DNA of 64,000 nt from CAYFKJ01 sp964343605 (GTDB lineage: Bacteria > Pseudomonadota > Alphaproteobacteria > UBA2966): contig CAYFKJ010000002.1 of NCBI GenBank assembly GCA_964343605.1, positions 310,001 through 374,000 on the forward strand. The letters are read 5' to 3'. Shown here one piece after another: positions 10,572-19,075 of this stretch. A model generated the notes under the pieces. That model was not told the DNA's origin and did no database searches. It saw only the letters and a program-made list of their open reading frames with translations. Within the stretch, counting starts at the first letter, position 1, and every line of letters begins with the position of its first letter. The translations under genes were made by a program, and so were the position numbers.

Positions 10572-10591
10572 GTCACTAATTCAATAGTGAC
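10572..10591. promoter_or_regulatory. Inverted repeat in divergent promoter of Liv cassette 1 and ScfR-like gene
   Basis: GTCACTA at 10572-10578 and TAGTGAC at 10585-10591 form a perfect 7-bp inverted repeat with a 6-base spacer. It lies in the AT-rich 228-base gap between the divergent binding-protein gene and the XRE regulator gene. The arm-plus-spacer period fits a dimeric helix-turn-helix operator, and the adjacent regulator is the obvious candidate. A weaker ACAAA-AAA-TTTGT palindrome lies at 10602-10614. No binding data exist here. Confidence 0.5.
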
Positions 10592-10696
10592 TTGAAAATA
10601 AACAAAAAATTTGTAAATTAGTTGAATCAATTGTCGACACGTTTGTGAATATTTCTCCTCATGGCGGAAATTCACAGAGATTTCAGGAGCTTGCCC

Positions 10697-12277
10697 ATGG
10701 CACGCGTCCCTCAGGGTCACAAGATCCGCACGAGGCGCAAGGAGATCGGCTATACCCAGGCCAAACTGGCGGCCGAGATCGGTATTTCGGCCTCCTATAT
10801 GAATCTGATCGAGCAGGACAAACGCCAAATCGGCGGCAGTCTTTTGCGCCGCATTGCCGACAAACTGGAGTATCCGCTGGAGGAACTGACGGGCGACGCC
10901 GAACGTCATGTCGTCGAGCATCTGGAGGAACTAATCGCCGATCCGTTGCTGCGCTCGCTGGGTCTCGACAACCGGGGCGCCGGCGAACTGGCCGGCAAGA
11001 ATCCGGTATGGGCGCGGGCCTTGGTGACGCTCTATCGCGCCTATCTCGATCAGTCGCGCTCGGTCATGGCGCTGACGGACCGGATCAATCAAGATCCTTT
11101 CCTGGCCGACAGTATTCACGCCATGCTCAGCCACGTCACGGCGATCCGCTCGACTTCGGAGATCCTCGACCAGGGCCAGGAAATTGAACCCGAGCAGGCC
11201 GCTCGTTTTCACCACATCCTTTCCAGTGAGAGCGCCAAACTGTCCGAGGTCAGCACCTCGCTGAACGCCTATTTCGACGCCGCCAACGTCGGTACCCGCT
11301 CGGAAACGCCGGCGGCGGAAGTGGAGGATCTGTTCTCCGCCCGCCATAATCATTTCAGCGAATTGGAGGCGGCAGCGCATAACCTGAGGGAAAGGATTAC
11401 CGCCGGCGGACCCTTGCAGGAGGGCAAGCTGACGGACTTCGCGATGGGGGAGCTGGGCGTGCGCATTGAACGCGAGCCGGCGCTGCCCGCGCATGTCGAC
11501 CGTCTGGGAAAATTGTCGGCCTGGAACCCGGAAAGCCGGACACTGATCCTGCTCAGCACCGCCGCCCCGGCCAATCGCCGGTTCCTGGTCGCCCGCCTCA
11601 TCGCCGAAATCAGTCTCGGCGGGAAAATCGCAGCCATGCTGGACAAGGAAGCCGTCCTGACGACGGAGGCCGCCCGGGAGCGGGCCAGCCATGCGCTCTC
11701 GGCCTACACCGCCAGCGCCATGTTGATGCCGTACGACGATTTTCTCGCGACGGCGCGCGATGTCCGCTTCGATGTCGACGCCCTTTGCCAGCAGTACTCG
11801 GCGTCTTACGAACAGGTTTGCCAGCGCTTGGTGGCGCTGCACCGGCCGGGCGACGATGCGGTGCCCTTCGCCCTGATGCAGACGGATCCCTCGGGTGTGA
11901 CGACCAAGCGCTTTCCCCTGCCGCACCTGCCGCTGCCGCGCCATGGCAGCGCCTGCCCGCTGTGGGCCATCTACAGCGCCTTCCAGACGCCGGGCCGAAC
12001 GGTCCGGCAGATCGTCCAGTTCCCCGACCAGAGCCGTTTCATCTTCGTCGCCCGCAGCATCGGCAAGCGCTCGCTCACCTTCCATGAGCCCGAATTCATG
12101 CACTCCATCCTAATTGCCTACGACGTGCTGCACGCCGAGGACGTGGTCTACTCCGACGGTCTCGATCTTTCGCTGGCGGACAATGTCACGCCAGTAGGCT
12201 CCAACTGCCGGCTCTGCCCGAGGGAGGAATGCCAATACCGGCAGGAGGATCCGATCCTGCAAAGCGGCGCCAATTGA
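10697..12277 (+). CDS. ScfR-like XRE transcriptional regulator with a DHp-like helical segment
   Basis: A 526-residue cytoplasmic regulator. Residues about 5-65 are an XRE helix-turn-helix (KIRTRRKEIGYTQAKLAAEIGIS). The C-terminal half resembles the DUF2083/short-chain fatty acyl regulator (ScfR/RamB) family, including the terminal Cys motif CRLCPREECQYR. Between them, residues about 133-190 read like a histidine kinase dimerisation helix pair: IHAMLSHVTAIRSTSEIL aligns with the HELRTPLTAIRGFAEIL class and puts His141 at the phospho-acceptor position, followed by a second helix. No ATPase domain follows. The start is set by AGGAG seven bases before ATG 10697. ScfR-type proteins control short-chain acyl-CoA metabolism, and acs lies just across the divergent operon. 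It is followed by a two-component pair. Confidence 0.85.
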   Translation: MARVPQGHKIRTRRKEIGYTQAKLAAEIGISASYMNLIEQDKRQIGGSLLRRIADKLEYPLEELTGDAERHVVEHLEELIADPLLRSLGLDNRGAGELAGKNPVWARALVTLYRAYLDQSRSVMALTDRINQDPFLADSIHAMLSHVTAIRSTSEILDQGQEIEPEQAARFHHILSSESAKLSEVSTSLNAYFDAANVGTRSETPAAEVEDLFSARHNHFSELEAAAHNLRERITAGGPLQEGKLTDFAMGELGVRIEREPALPAHVDRLGKLSAWNPESRTLILLSTAAPANRRFLVARLIAEISLGGKIAAMLDKEAVLTTEAARERASHALSAYTASAMLMPYDDFLATARDVRFDVDALCQQYSASYEQVCQRLVALHRPGDDAVPFALMQTDPSGVTTKRFPLPHLPLPRHGSACPLWAIYSAFQTPGRTVRQIVQFPDQSRFIFVARSIGKRSLTFHEPEFMHSILIAYDVLHAEDVVYSDGLDLSLADNVTPVGSNCRLCPREECQYRQEDPILQSGAN

Positions 12278-12376
12278 ATCCCTTGGCTATATCATGGCAG
12301 TTCCACTAACATTGCGCCGCTGTGGGGGCCGGCGACCGTATTTTGTCTTTAGGTTTTGAAAAACGGGCCTGGATTG

Positions 12377-12775
12377 GTGAGTGAAGCGGGAGAGACCGGC
12401 AAGGGTATCAGCGTCCTGATCGCTGAAGACGAACCCAACATCGTGGAATCGCTGACTTTCCTGTTGGAGAGGGAAGGCTACACGGTCAGTGCGGTTGCCA
12501 ATGGCGATACCGCGTTGCGCGTTCTGCAACAGGCCCGGCCGGGCCTGCTGGTGCTGGACGTCATGCTGCCGGGCCGGAACGGTTACGAAATCCTCAAGAC
12601 GGTGCGGGCCGACAGCCGTCTCGCCTCGTTGCCCGTCGTGGTCCTGACGGCCAAGGGCCAGGAGAAGGACCGCCAAACGGCACTCGATCTCGGGGCCAAT
12701 GCCTTCATCACCAAACCGTTCTCCAATCAGGATCTCGTCGAACAGATCAACAAGCTGTCCGCGGTTGCCGGCTGA
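12377..12775 (+). CDS. Receiver-only response regulator
   Basis: A roughly 132-residue CheY-like receiver with no output domain. The acidic pair is in LIAEDEPN, the phospho-acceptor is Asp61 (VLDVMLPG), and Thr in VLTAKG and Lys in ITKPFSN complete the active site. The start is uncertain: GTG 12377 is given, while TTG 12356 or 12374 are alternatives and none has a strong ribosome-binding site. It sits 5 bases before a small membrane-protein gene and close to an SLC5-type histidine kinase. CrbR, the partner of similar kinases elsewhere, has a DNA-binding domain; this one does not, so it must act through another protein. Confidence 0.88.
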   Translation: MSEAGETGKGISVLIAEDEPNIVESLTFLLEREGYTVSAVANGDTALRVLQQARPGLLVLDVMLPGRNGYEILKTVRADSRLASLPVVVLTAKGQEKDRQTALDLGANAFITKPFSNQDLVEQINKLSAVAG

Positions 12776-12780
12776 ACGCA

Positions 12781-13047
12781 ATGAACGGACTGCGCAAGAA
12801 GCTGAACGACGTGCAGGCCATCGTCACGGTGCTGGCGGTGCTGCTGATGATGCCGCCCATCATCCTTATCTTCAACGGCGCTGGACTGATCGGCGATATC
12901 CCCGTCGTCGTGGTGTTTATATTCGGCACCTGGTTGGCGCTTATTCTGGTGACCTGGTATCTCGGCCGATTCATCGACGCGCCGGAGAGCGGTGAAAACT
13001 CGCCCGCTTCATCCCTCGAGCCGCCGGCCATCGACCCGACCCGATAA
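12781..13047 (+). CDS. Small two-helix membrane protein before the SLC5 kinase
   Basis: An 88-residue protein with two hydrophobic segments (about residues 13-33 and 40-61), a short basic N terminus and a polar, proline- and serine-rich tail. Its stop overlaps the start of the kinase gene (TAATG), so the two are translationally coupled. I do not recognise a family. Transporters related to the kinase sodium-symporter domain sometimes have a small accessory subunit encoded just upstream, so an accessory role for the SLC5 domain is plausible, but this is inference from position and topology. Confidence 0.75.
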   Translation: MNGLRKKLNDVQAIVTVLAVLLMMPPIILIFNGAGLIGDIPVVVVFIFGTWLALILVTWYLGRFIDAPESGENSPASSLEPPAIDPTR

Positions 13048-15746
13048 TGCTCTCGTCGCAGCTCGTTCTTTTTACTTCGCTCGCCTACGTCGCGTTTCTG
13101 TTTCTGATCGCCTTCGCCAGCGACCGGGCGGCGAAATCGGGCACCGCCGGGCTGTTGCAGTCGCCCCTTGTCTATACGCTGTCCATCTCGATCTACTGCA
13201 CGTCCTGGACGTTTTACGGCGCCGTCGGTTCGGCGGCCCGCAACGGCCTTGAATTTGTCGCCATCTACCTCGGCCCAACCATGGTGTTCGTCGGCTGGTG
13301 GTGGCTGCTGCGCAAGCTCGTGCGCATCGGCCGTGATCAGCGCATCACCTCCATCGCCGACCTGATCTCGTCGCGCTACGGCAAAAGCACGACACTCGCT
13401 GTGCTGGCGACCCTGATCGCGGTGATCGGCACGACACCCTACATCGCCCTGCAATTGAAGGCCGTGACGTCGAGCCTCGAAGTCATCACCGGTATTTCCG
13501 ATACCTTCGCGACGACGCCGGCCAATCTCGACGTGCGCATCCGGACGGCCTTCTGGATTGCCACCGGCATGGCGATCTTCACCATCCTGTTCGGCACCCG
13601 CAACGTCGACGCCAACGAACGCCACCACGGCGTAATTGCCGCCATTGCCGTTGAGGCCATCGTCAAGCTGATCGCGCTTGTTGCCGTCGGTCTCTATGTC
13701 GTCTACGCCATCGCGGGAGGCCCGGGCGAATTGCTTTCCAGCCCCCGCATCACGGCAGTTATGAATGCGAAGGACGTTTTCGACGAACGCTGGATAACGC
13801 TCACGTTCCTCGCCGCGACGGCCATCATCTGCCTGCCGCGGCAGTTCCATGTCACCGTGGTGGAGAATTCCGACGATAGGCAGATCAAGACCGCCGCCTG
13901 GATGTTTCCGCTCTATCTCTTTCTGATCAGCCTCTTCGTGTTGCCAATTGCCGCCGCCGGTCTGGCGTATCTGCCGGAAAACGCCAATCCCGACATGTTC
14001 GTTCTGACATTGCCGCTGGATCAGGGGCAGGGCAGTTTGGCCCTTCTGGTCTTTATCGGCGGGTTTTCATCGGCGACGTCCATGGTCGTCGTCGCCTCGA
14101 TCGCGCTTTCCACCATGGTGTCCAACCACATCGTCATGCCCATCGCCCTCAGGATGCCCTGGCTCGCCATGGACGCCAGCGGCGAGGTCAAACGGCTGAT
14201 CCTGTTGAGCCGCCGTTTCAGCATCTGCCTGATCCTGGGGCTGGGTTTTCTCTACTATCTTTTCAGCCACGAAGGCGAGGCACTGGCTTCCATCGGCCTG
14301 ATCGCCTTCGCCGGCGTCGCCCAGTTCCTGCCGAGCGTCATCGGCGGCCTGTTTTGGCGCAACGCCAACTCGCTCGGCGCAATCCTGGGCTTGTTGTCCG
14401 GGTTCGCCGTCTGGGCCTATACGCTCTTCCTGCCCAGCTTCGCCGGCACCGCGAACCTGGCAGGTTCGTTCGTCACCCACGGGCCCTGGAATATCGGCTG
14501 GCTGCGGCCCGAGGCCCTGCTGGGTCTGGAAGGCGCCGATCCGCTGGTGCACGCCGTGGCCTGGAGCCTGGGGCTCAACACCCTCATGTTTGTCGCAGGC
14601 TCGCTGCTTCGCGACGGCAAACCGCTGGAACGGCTGCAGGCCACCCTGTTCGTCGACGTCTTCAAGCGGCACACCGGCACCGAGGATCAGTTTATCGAGC
14701 GTTCGGCGACCACCAGCGATCTCTATTCCCTGGCCTCGAGGGTGTTGGGCCGCGACGAGGCGGCCCAGTTTTTTGCCGCCATGACGGCGGACGGCAGCGT
14801 GGCGACATCGGTCTCCGATACCAACCTGATCGCCAAACTGGAGCGCCGCTTCGCCGGCAACGTCGGCGCCGCCTCGGCCCGGGCCTTGATATCCCGGGTC
14901 GTGACAGGCGAGCGCATCAGTTTCGACGAAGTCATGAAAATTGTCGACGAAACCCAACAGGTCATCGAGTACAGCCGTCAGCTTGAGCAGAAATCGGTGG
15001 AACTGGAGCAAACCGCCAGCCAATTGCGCAATGCCAACCAGCTCCTGCAGGAAATCGACCAGCAGAAGGACGATTTCCTCAGTCAGGTGAGCCACGAGAT
15101 GCGCACGCCGATGACGTCCATCCGCTCCTTCACCGATATTCTGACGGCGACGAAGGATCTCAGCCAGGAGCAATCGCAGCGCTACCTCGGGATCATCCAC
15201 GCCGAGAGCGAACGCCTGACCCGTCTGCTCGATGAAATCCTCGAAGCCAACCGGCTGGAGCGCGGCGAGCTGACCCTCAACATCGAGACTGTCGATGCCG
15301 ACGAGGTGCTGGAACGCGGCATCAACACCTGCCAGGGTCTGGCCCGTCATTACGGCGTGGAAATCAACGGACCGGTCAACGGCACGAAAGCCAGGGTCGA
15401 GGTCGATCCCGACCGGCTTTGTCAGATCTTCATCAACATCCTCAGCAACGCCATCAAGTACAATTCTTCGGACGAGCCCAAAGTCGACATTGCCAGCCGG
15501 GTCGCGGACGGCCAGTTCGTCGTCGAGTTTACGGATAACGGTCCGGGCGTTCCGGCCAGCGAGGGCGAGCGCATCTTCGGCAAATTTACCCGCCTCGAAG
15601 CCTCGGCCAGCGATCGACCGGGCTCGGGCCTGGGGCTCTCGATCGGCCGCGAACTTGCCAAGATATTCAATGGCGATCTCAGGCTGGTACCGGAAGCGAA
15701 TACGGGCGCGAGGTTTATCCTGACGCTCCCACTGGCGGCGGATTGA
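13047..15746 (+). CDS. SLC5/STAC-domain sensor histidine kinase (CbrA/CrbS type)
   Basis: An 899-residue membrane sensor. Residues about 1-500 form a sodium:solute symporter (SLC5/PutP-like) domain with about 13 transmembrane segments. Residues about 510-625 match the STAC linker of such kinases (SDLYSLASRVLG, and a following block with LIAKLERRFAGNVG). A coiled coil of about 40 residues leads to the DHp domain with phospho-acceptor His683 in SHEMRTP. The C-terminal ATPase shows the N box NILSNAIKYN, the G1 box DNGPGVP and the GSGLGLSIG box. CrbS-type kinases control acs in Vibrio and Pseudomonas, and CbrA controls carbon use. With acs in the same window, acetate or another small organic acid is the favoured signal. 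The probable partner is the receiver protein 270 bases upstream. Confidence 0.93.
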   Translation: MLSSQLVLFTSLAYVAFLFLIAFASDRAAKSGTAGLLQSPLVYTLSISIYCTSWTFYGAVGSAARNGLEFVAIYLGPTMVFVGWWWLLRKLVRIGRDQRITSIADLISSRYGKSTTLAVLATLIAVIGTTPYIALQLKAVTSSLEVITGISDTFATTPANLDVRIRTAFWIATGMAIFTILFGTRNVDANERHHGVIAAIAVEAIVKLIALVAVGLYVVYAIAGGPGELLSSPRITAVMNAKDVFDERWITLTFLAATAIICLPRQFHVTVVENSDDRQIKTAAWMFPLYLFLISLFVLPIAAAGLAYLPENANPDMFVLTLPLDQGQGSLALLVFIGGFSSATSMVVVASIALSTMVSNHIVMPIALRMPWLAMDASGEVKRLILLSRRFSICLILGLGFLYYLFSHEGEALASIGLIAFAGVAQFLPSVIGGLFWRNANSLGAILGLLSGFAVWAYTLFLPSFAGTANLAGSFVTHGPWNIGWLRPEALLGLEGADPLVHAVAWSLGLNTLMFVAGSLLRDGKPLERLQATLFVDVFKRHTGTEDQFIERSATTSDLYSLASRVLGRDEAAQFFAAMTADGSVATSVSDTNLIAKLERRFAGNVGAASARALISRVVTGERISFDEVMKIVDETQQVIEYSRQLEQKSVELEQTASQLRNANQLLQEIDQQKDDFLSQVSHEMRTPMTSIRSFTDILTATKDLSQEQSQRYLGIIHAESERLTRLLDEILEANRLERGELTLNIETVDADEVLERGINTCQGLARHYGVEINGPVNGTKARVEVDPDRLCQIFINILSNAIKYNSSDEPKVDIASRVADGQFVVEFTDNGPGVPASEGERIFGKFTRLEASASDRPGSGLGLSIGRELAKIFNGDLRLVPEANTGARFILTLPLAAD

Positions 15747-16001
15747 TCAACTGATCGCAGCGCTTCCGTCGAATACACCTGAGGACGCTTCCACCGGACA
15801 TGCGGATTGCTTGTGATTTGGAATTTTGACCGGCAATAATATTGTTTCGGCGTATCCGGGCCGAGATTGAATGCAGGATAGCATCGTATATCGCACAAGA
15901 CCCTGTCGCCTGGTGTTTGGTGGAATCTGGTTTGAATTTACATGTGCGCCCGACGATCATTCGGCGGGCCGCGGTCACATGCTTGTCAAAAGGGATTGCC
16001 G

Positions 16002-16835
16002 ATGCCTGCCGGAAACATCAGATTGACCGCGGCCTTAGCGGGAATAATTGCAATCCTGAGCATCATTCCGCTGCGTGTGGAGTCGGGCGAGTTGCGCTAC
16101 GGAAGAATGAACCCGTTCTGCCCGTTTACCTGCGATTTCGACAAGGACGGCCAGCACGGCGTGGTCGTTGATATCTTCAAAGCTGTCGCCGAAATGAACG
16201 GCATGACGTACCTGGATGTGCTGGTGCCCAGTAAACGAAAATTCACGGCGCTGGACAGCGATTTCAGCAATGTCACCACGGTGTGGTCGACAAACCAGAA
16301 GGCGTTGGCGTCCGTGGTCCCGGCCGATGAAGCCATTGTAGCGGTCAGATGGGGGACGGCGACGCGGAAGAATTTTGACTTCGTGTTTCGTCGTTTGGAC
16401 GATTTGAAGCGCGTAAAGCTCCTGGTGGCTGCCGGTACGGATTTTTCTCAGGAGTTTGAGGATTACATTCAGGCCGGCACGAAGTCCGGTGACGTAATAT
16501 TACTGCACGGTAGCGACATTGGAAAAAGAGCATTGACGTTGCTGTCCCGAGGAAGGGGCGACGTTTATCTAACGGGCATCATCCCCCTTGAATTCCGTAT
16601 TAAAAAGTTTGGTCTATCGGAAGAGCTCGAAGTCACGCACGCGCCCTATTTCCCGACCGCCTACGTCTATCCCAGCTTTTCAAAAAACAATCCGATGGCA
16701 CAAGAATACGCGGACATGATGACAGCCGGAATTCGTGAACTTCGAAAGTCCGGTAGGTTGGCGAACATATTAGCTGCCTACGGACTTACCGACTGGGCCG
16801 GGGCTCGATTGACCGACGTGACCGGGGACAAATAA
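16002..16835 (+). CDS. Orphan periplasmic solute-binding protein (SBP_bac_3-like)
   Basis: A 277-residue exported protein with an N-terminal hydrophobic signal segment (about residues 7-25) and a body resembling family 3 solute-binding proteins, ending in ELRKSGRLANILAAYGL, a typical C-terminal block. A close cysteine pair (CPFTC) follows the signal. The ATG at 16002 is chosen over the upstream in-frame ATG at 15942 because the signal peptide begins there. No permease or ATPase gene is adjacent, so it may be a sensor or orphan binding protein. Its codon use is visibly more AT-rich than its neighbours, hinting at separate ancestry. The 255 bases before it hold no gene or clear terminator. Confidence 0.8.
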   Translation: MPAGNIRLTAALAGIIAILSIIPLRVESGELRYGRMNPFCPFTCDFDKDGQHGVVVDIFKAVAEMNGMTYLDVLVPSKRKFTALDSDFSNVTTVWSTNQKALASVVPADEAIVAVRWGTATRKNFDFVFRRLDDLKRVKLLVAAGTDFSQEFEDYIQAGTKSGDVILLHGSDIGKRALTLLSRGRGDVYLTGIIPLEFRIKKFGLSEELEVTHAPYFPTAYVYPSFSKNNPMAQEYADMMTAGIRELRKSGRLANILAAYGLTDWAGARLTDVTGDK

Positions 16836-17002
16836 AAGCGCCGAAAACAATTCCCAAATTTGTCAATAGGCCAGCAAACGGATTCTTGCCCAATTCGCCA
16901 ATGGCCTCTCCTGGGGATCGGAATTCGCCGCAGCCCGGATAGACAACGGCGGTGCACCTGAATAAGGTCATCAATGTTGGAATGACTTTAAAGAGTAGGC
17001 TT

Positions 17003-18127
17003 ATGACCGTTTTGTTGAGCGACGCGGAGGTCGTCGAGCGAATTTTCAACCACATCGATGGCAAGACGACGGACCTCGGCGACGAGGTTTGGCGGGAGCC
17101 CACGGAAAATTACTGCTCCCCTGAGCGCTTCGCCGCCGAACTGGACCTCATGCGGCGCCTGCCGGTGGCCTTTTGCCCGTCCGCGGCACTGCCGGAAAAC
17201 GGCTCCTATGTCGCCCGCACCGCTGCGGGTACGCCGCTTCTCGTGGTGCGGGGCGACGACGGCGTGGTCCGTGCATTCCGCAACGCCTGCCGCCACCGCG
17301 GCATGTCGGTGGCCGAGGGTAGCGGCTGCTCGCGCGCGTTCGTCTGTCCCTACCATGCCTGGACCTACGGTTTGGATGGCCGCCTCAAACATGTCCCCGA
17401 CGAAGAGGCCTTTCCCGGCCTCGATCACGAAGCGCACGGGCTTGTGCCGGTTAAGGCGGAGGAAAAGGGCGGGCTGGTGTTCGTCACGCAAGACGAACCC
17501 ATCTCGACGGGCGCGCTGGATCACATGCCCGAACTCATTGCCCCCGGGCAGGTCGTTTTCGATTCGAGCGAGTTCACCGATGAAGCCAATTGGAAGCTGA
17601 TCGGCGAAACCTCCATGGAGGGCTACCACATCAAGTCCTTGCACAATCGCACCTTCTATCCCTACGGCTTCGACAACCTGAACATTGTCGAAACCTACGG
17701 TCCCAATTCCCGCATCGTTTTCCCCTTCCGGCGTATCGAAAAGCTGCGCAACCTCCCCCGTGACGAGCGCCGTCTCGACGGCATGGTCACCGACGTCTAC
17801 CAGCTCTTTCCCAACACCCACGTCACGGTGCTGTCCAACCATTCGCTGATGATCATCCTGGAACCCATCACGCCGTCGAAGACACAATGGGTGATCTACC
17901 GCATGAGCAACCGGCAGGACGGCGACGAGCCGGTGGATATGGAAGAGGCCAAGCGGGATGCCGGCTTCGTCAAGGACACCGGCCTGAAGGAGGACCGGGA
18001 TGCGGCCTGCGCCATCCAGGCCGGTCTGGCCGGCAACGCCAACAGCCACTTCACTTTCGGCCGTAGCGAGAAGGGCATCGTTCACTTCCATGCGACTCTG
18101 GACGATCACTTGAGCAAGTTGGGTTAA
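17003..18127 (+). CDS. Rieske-type aromatic ring-hydroxylating oxygenase, alpha-like subunit
   Basis: A 374-residue oxygenase. The Rieske [2Fe-2S] ligands are visible as CRHRG and CPYHAW in the N-terminal third. The mononuclear iron histidines are in EGYHIKSLHN near residue 210. Length and architecture match single-component Rieske monooxygenases or alpha subunits of the phenylpropionate dioxygenase group. No beta subunit, ferredoxin or reductase gene is adjacent, so electrons must come from elsewhere. The start at 17003 is chosen from the GAGTAGG spacing; ATG 16982 is possible. Substrate unknown. Confidence 0.9.
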   Translation: MTVLLSDAEVVERIFNHIDGKTTDLGDEVWREPTENYCSPERFAAELDLMRRLPVAFCPSAALPENGSYVARTAAGTPLLVVRGDDGVVRAFRNACRHRGMSVAEGSGCSRAFVCPYHAWTYGLDGRLKHVPDEEAFPGLDHEAHGLVPVKAEEKGGLVFVTQDEPISTGALDHMPELIAPGQVVFDSSEFTDEANWKLIGETSMEGYHIKSLHNRTFYPYGFDNLNIVETYGPNSRIVFPFRRIEKLRNLPRDERRLDGMVTDVYQLFPNTHVTVLSNHSLMIILEPITPSKTQWVIYRMSNRQDGDEPVDMEEAKRDAGFVKDTGLKEDRDAACAIQAGLAGNANSHFTFGRSEKGIVHFHATLDDHLSKLG

Positions 18128-18221
18128 TCGCTCCTTCACCCGCGCGGCCGGCGCGCGCCGATTCGCTTGCACCCTAAAGATTGTGTAGAGTTTCCCCGCC
18201 CTGTGGGGAGGTGCGCAAGCG

Positions 18222-18989
18222 ATGAATGAGGGTGCTGTACAGAGGCGCTTGTCGGCGGTCCTGGCCGCAGACGTGGCGGGTTACACCCGTCTTATGGAGC
18301 AGGACACGCACGGCACCGTCGCCGCTTGGCAAAGAGCACGCACCGACACCATCGACCCAGCCATTGCGGAGTACTCCGGCCGCATCGTCAAGCACACCGG
18401 CGACGGATTTCTGGCTGAATTTCCAACGGTTCTGGATGCCGTCTCCTGCGCGATCGAATTGCAGGGCCGGCTGGCCAACGGCCCGCTTGAATTCCGCATG
18501 GGCGTCAACCTCGGCGACATCGTCGACGATGGCGAGGACATTCACGGCGAAGGCGTGAACATCGCGGCCCGCCTGGAGGGCCTCGCCGACGCTGGCGGCA
18601 TCTGCGTTTCCGGGGGCGTCTATGAGCAGGTCCGCAACCAGATCGACGCCGCCTTCGAAGACATCGGCGAACGGGAAGTAAAGCACGTATCGGCGCCGGT
18701 TCGTGTCTACCGCGTGGCGCTCGACGGGCAGGTTGCCCGGCCGGTGCACCGACCGGCAGCGAGCCCTGACGAGGGCGGCGAAAAACGGCTCGATCAGGAT
18801 CTGAAATTGGGCGGCCTGATCATGCTGTTCATTGCGCCGGGCCTGGCCGTTCTAGGATGGTTTGTCGATGCCGTGAAACCCATGCTGGGCGTTGCGGTGC
18901 TGGTCGTTTTCATCGCGGTCGGTCTTCTGGCGGCGGCGAAGATCATTGGGAAACGCCTTGGTAACGGCCAAGCCACGGCGTCCGATTAG
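18222..18989 (+). CDS. Class III adenylate/guanylate cyclase with C-terminal membrane hairpin
   Basis: A 255-residue protein. Residues about 8-170 are a class III nucleotidyl cyclase domain with metal-binding Asp17 (AADVAGYTRL), the second Asp in KHTGDGFLAEF and the GEGVNIAARLEGLA segment. Residues about 195-245 form two hydrophobic helices, so the catalytic domain is tethered to the inner face of the membrane by its C terminus. Most alphaproteobacterial relatives carry a TPR region after this domain, which is absent here. It is preceded by a 94-base gap and followed by the large hybrid kinase gene. Product (cAMP or cGMP) and stimulus cannot be read from sequence. Confidence 0.9.
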   Translation: MNEGAVQRRLSAVLAADVAGYTRLMEQDTHGTVAAWQRARTDTIDPAIAEYSGRIVKHTGDGFLAEFPTVLDAVSCAIELQGRLANGPLEFRMGVNLGDIVDDGEDIHGEGVNIAARLEGLADAGGICVSGGVYEQVRNQIDAAFEDIGEREVKHVSAPVRVYRVALDGQVARPVHRPAASPDEGGEKRLDQDLKLGGLIMLFIAPGLAVLGWFVDAVKPMLGVAVLVVFIAVGLLAAAKIIGKRLGNGQATASD

Positions 18990-19075
18990 CCGAAATCGTA
19001 ATTTTATCGGGCGCGCCGTGCGCGTTCGGAGAAGCCAAAGACACAAATTCTATTCGATCCGTCGAGGGGGAAATC

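Noticed and set aside
10469..10921. Upstream in-frame extension of the first Liv binding-protein gene
   Set aside because: It would erase the Tat signal, cover the divergent AT-rich promoter and overlap the ScfR-like gene; the internal start has a good ribosome-binding site.
18141..18160. CGCGCGGCCGGCGCGCG palindrome after the Rieske gene
   Set aside because: Low-complexity GC run likely by composition; no T tract and no operator-like spacing.
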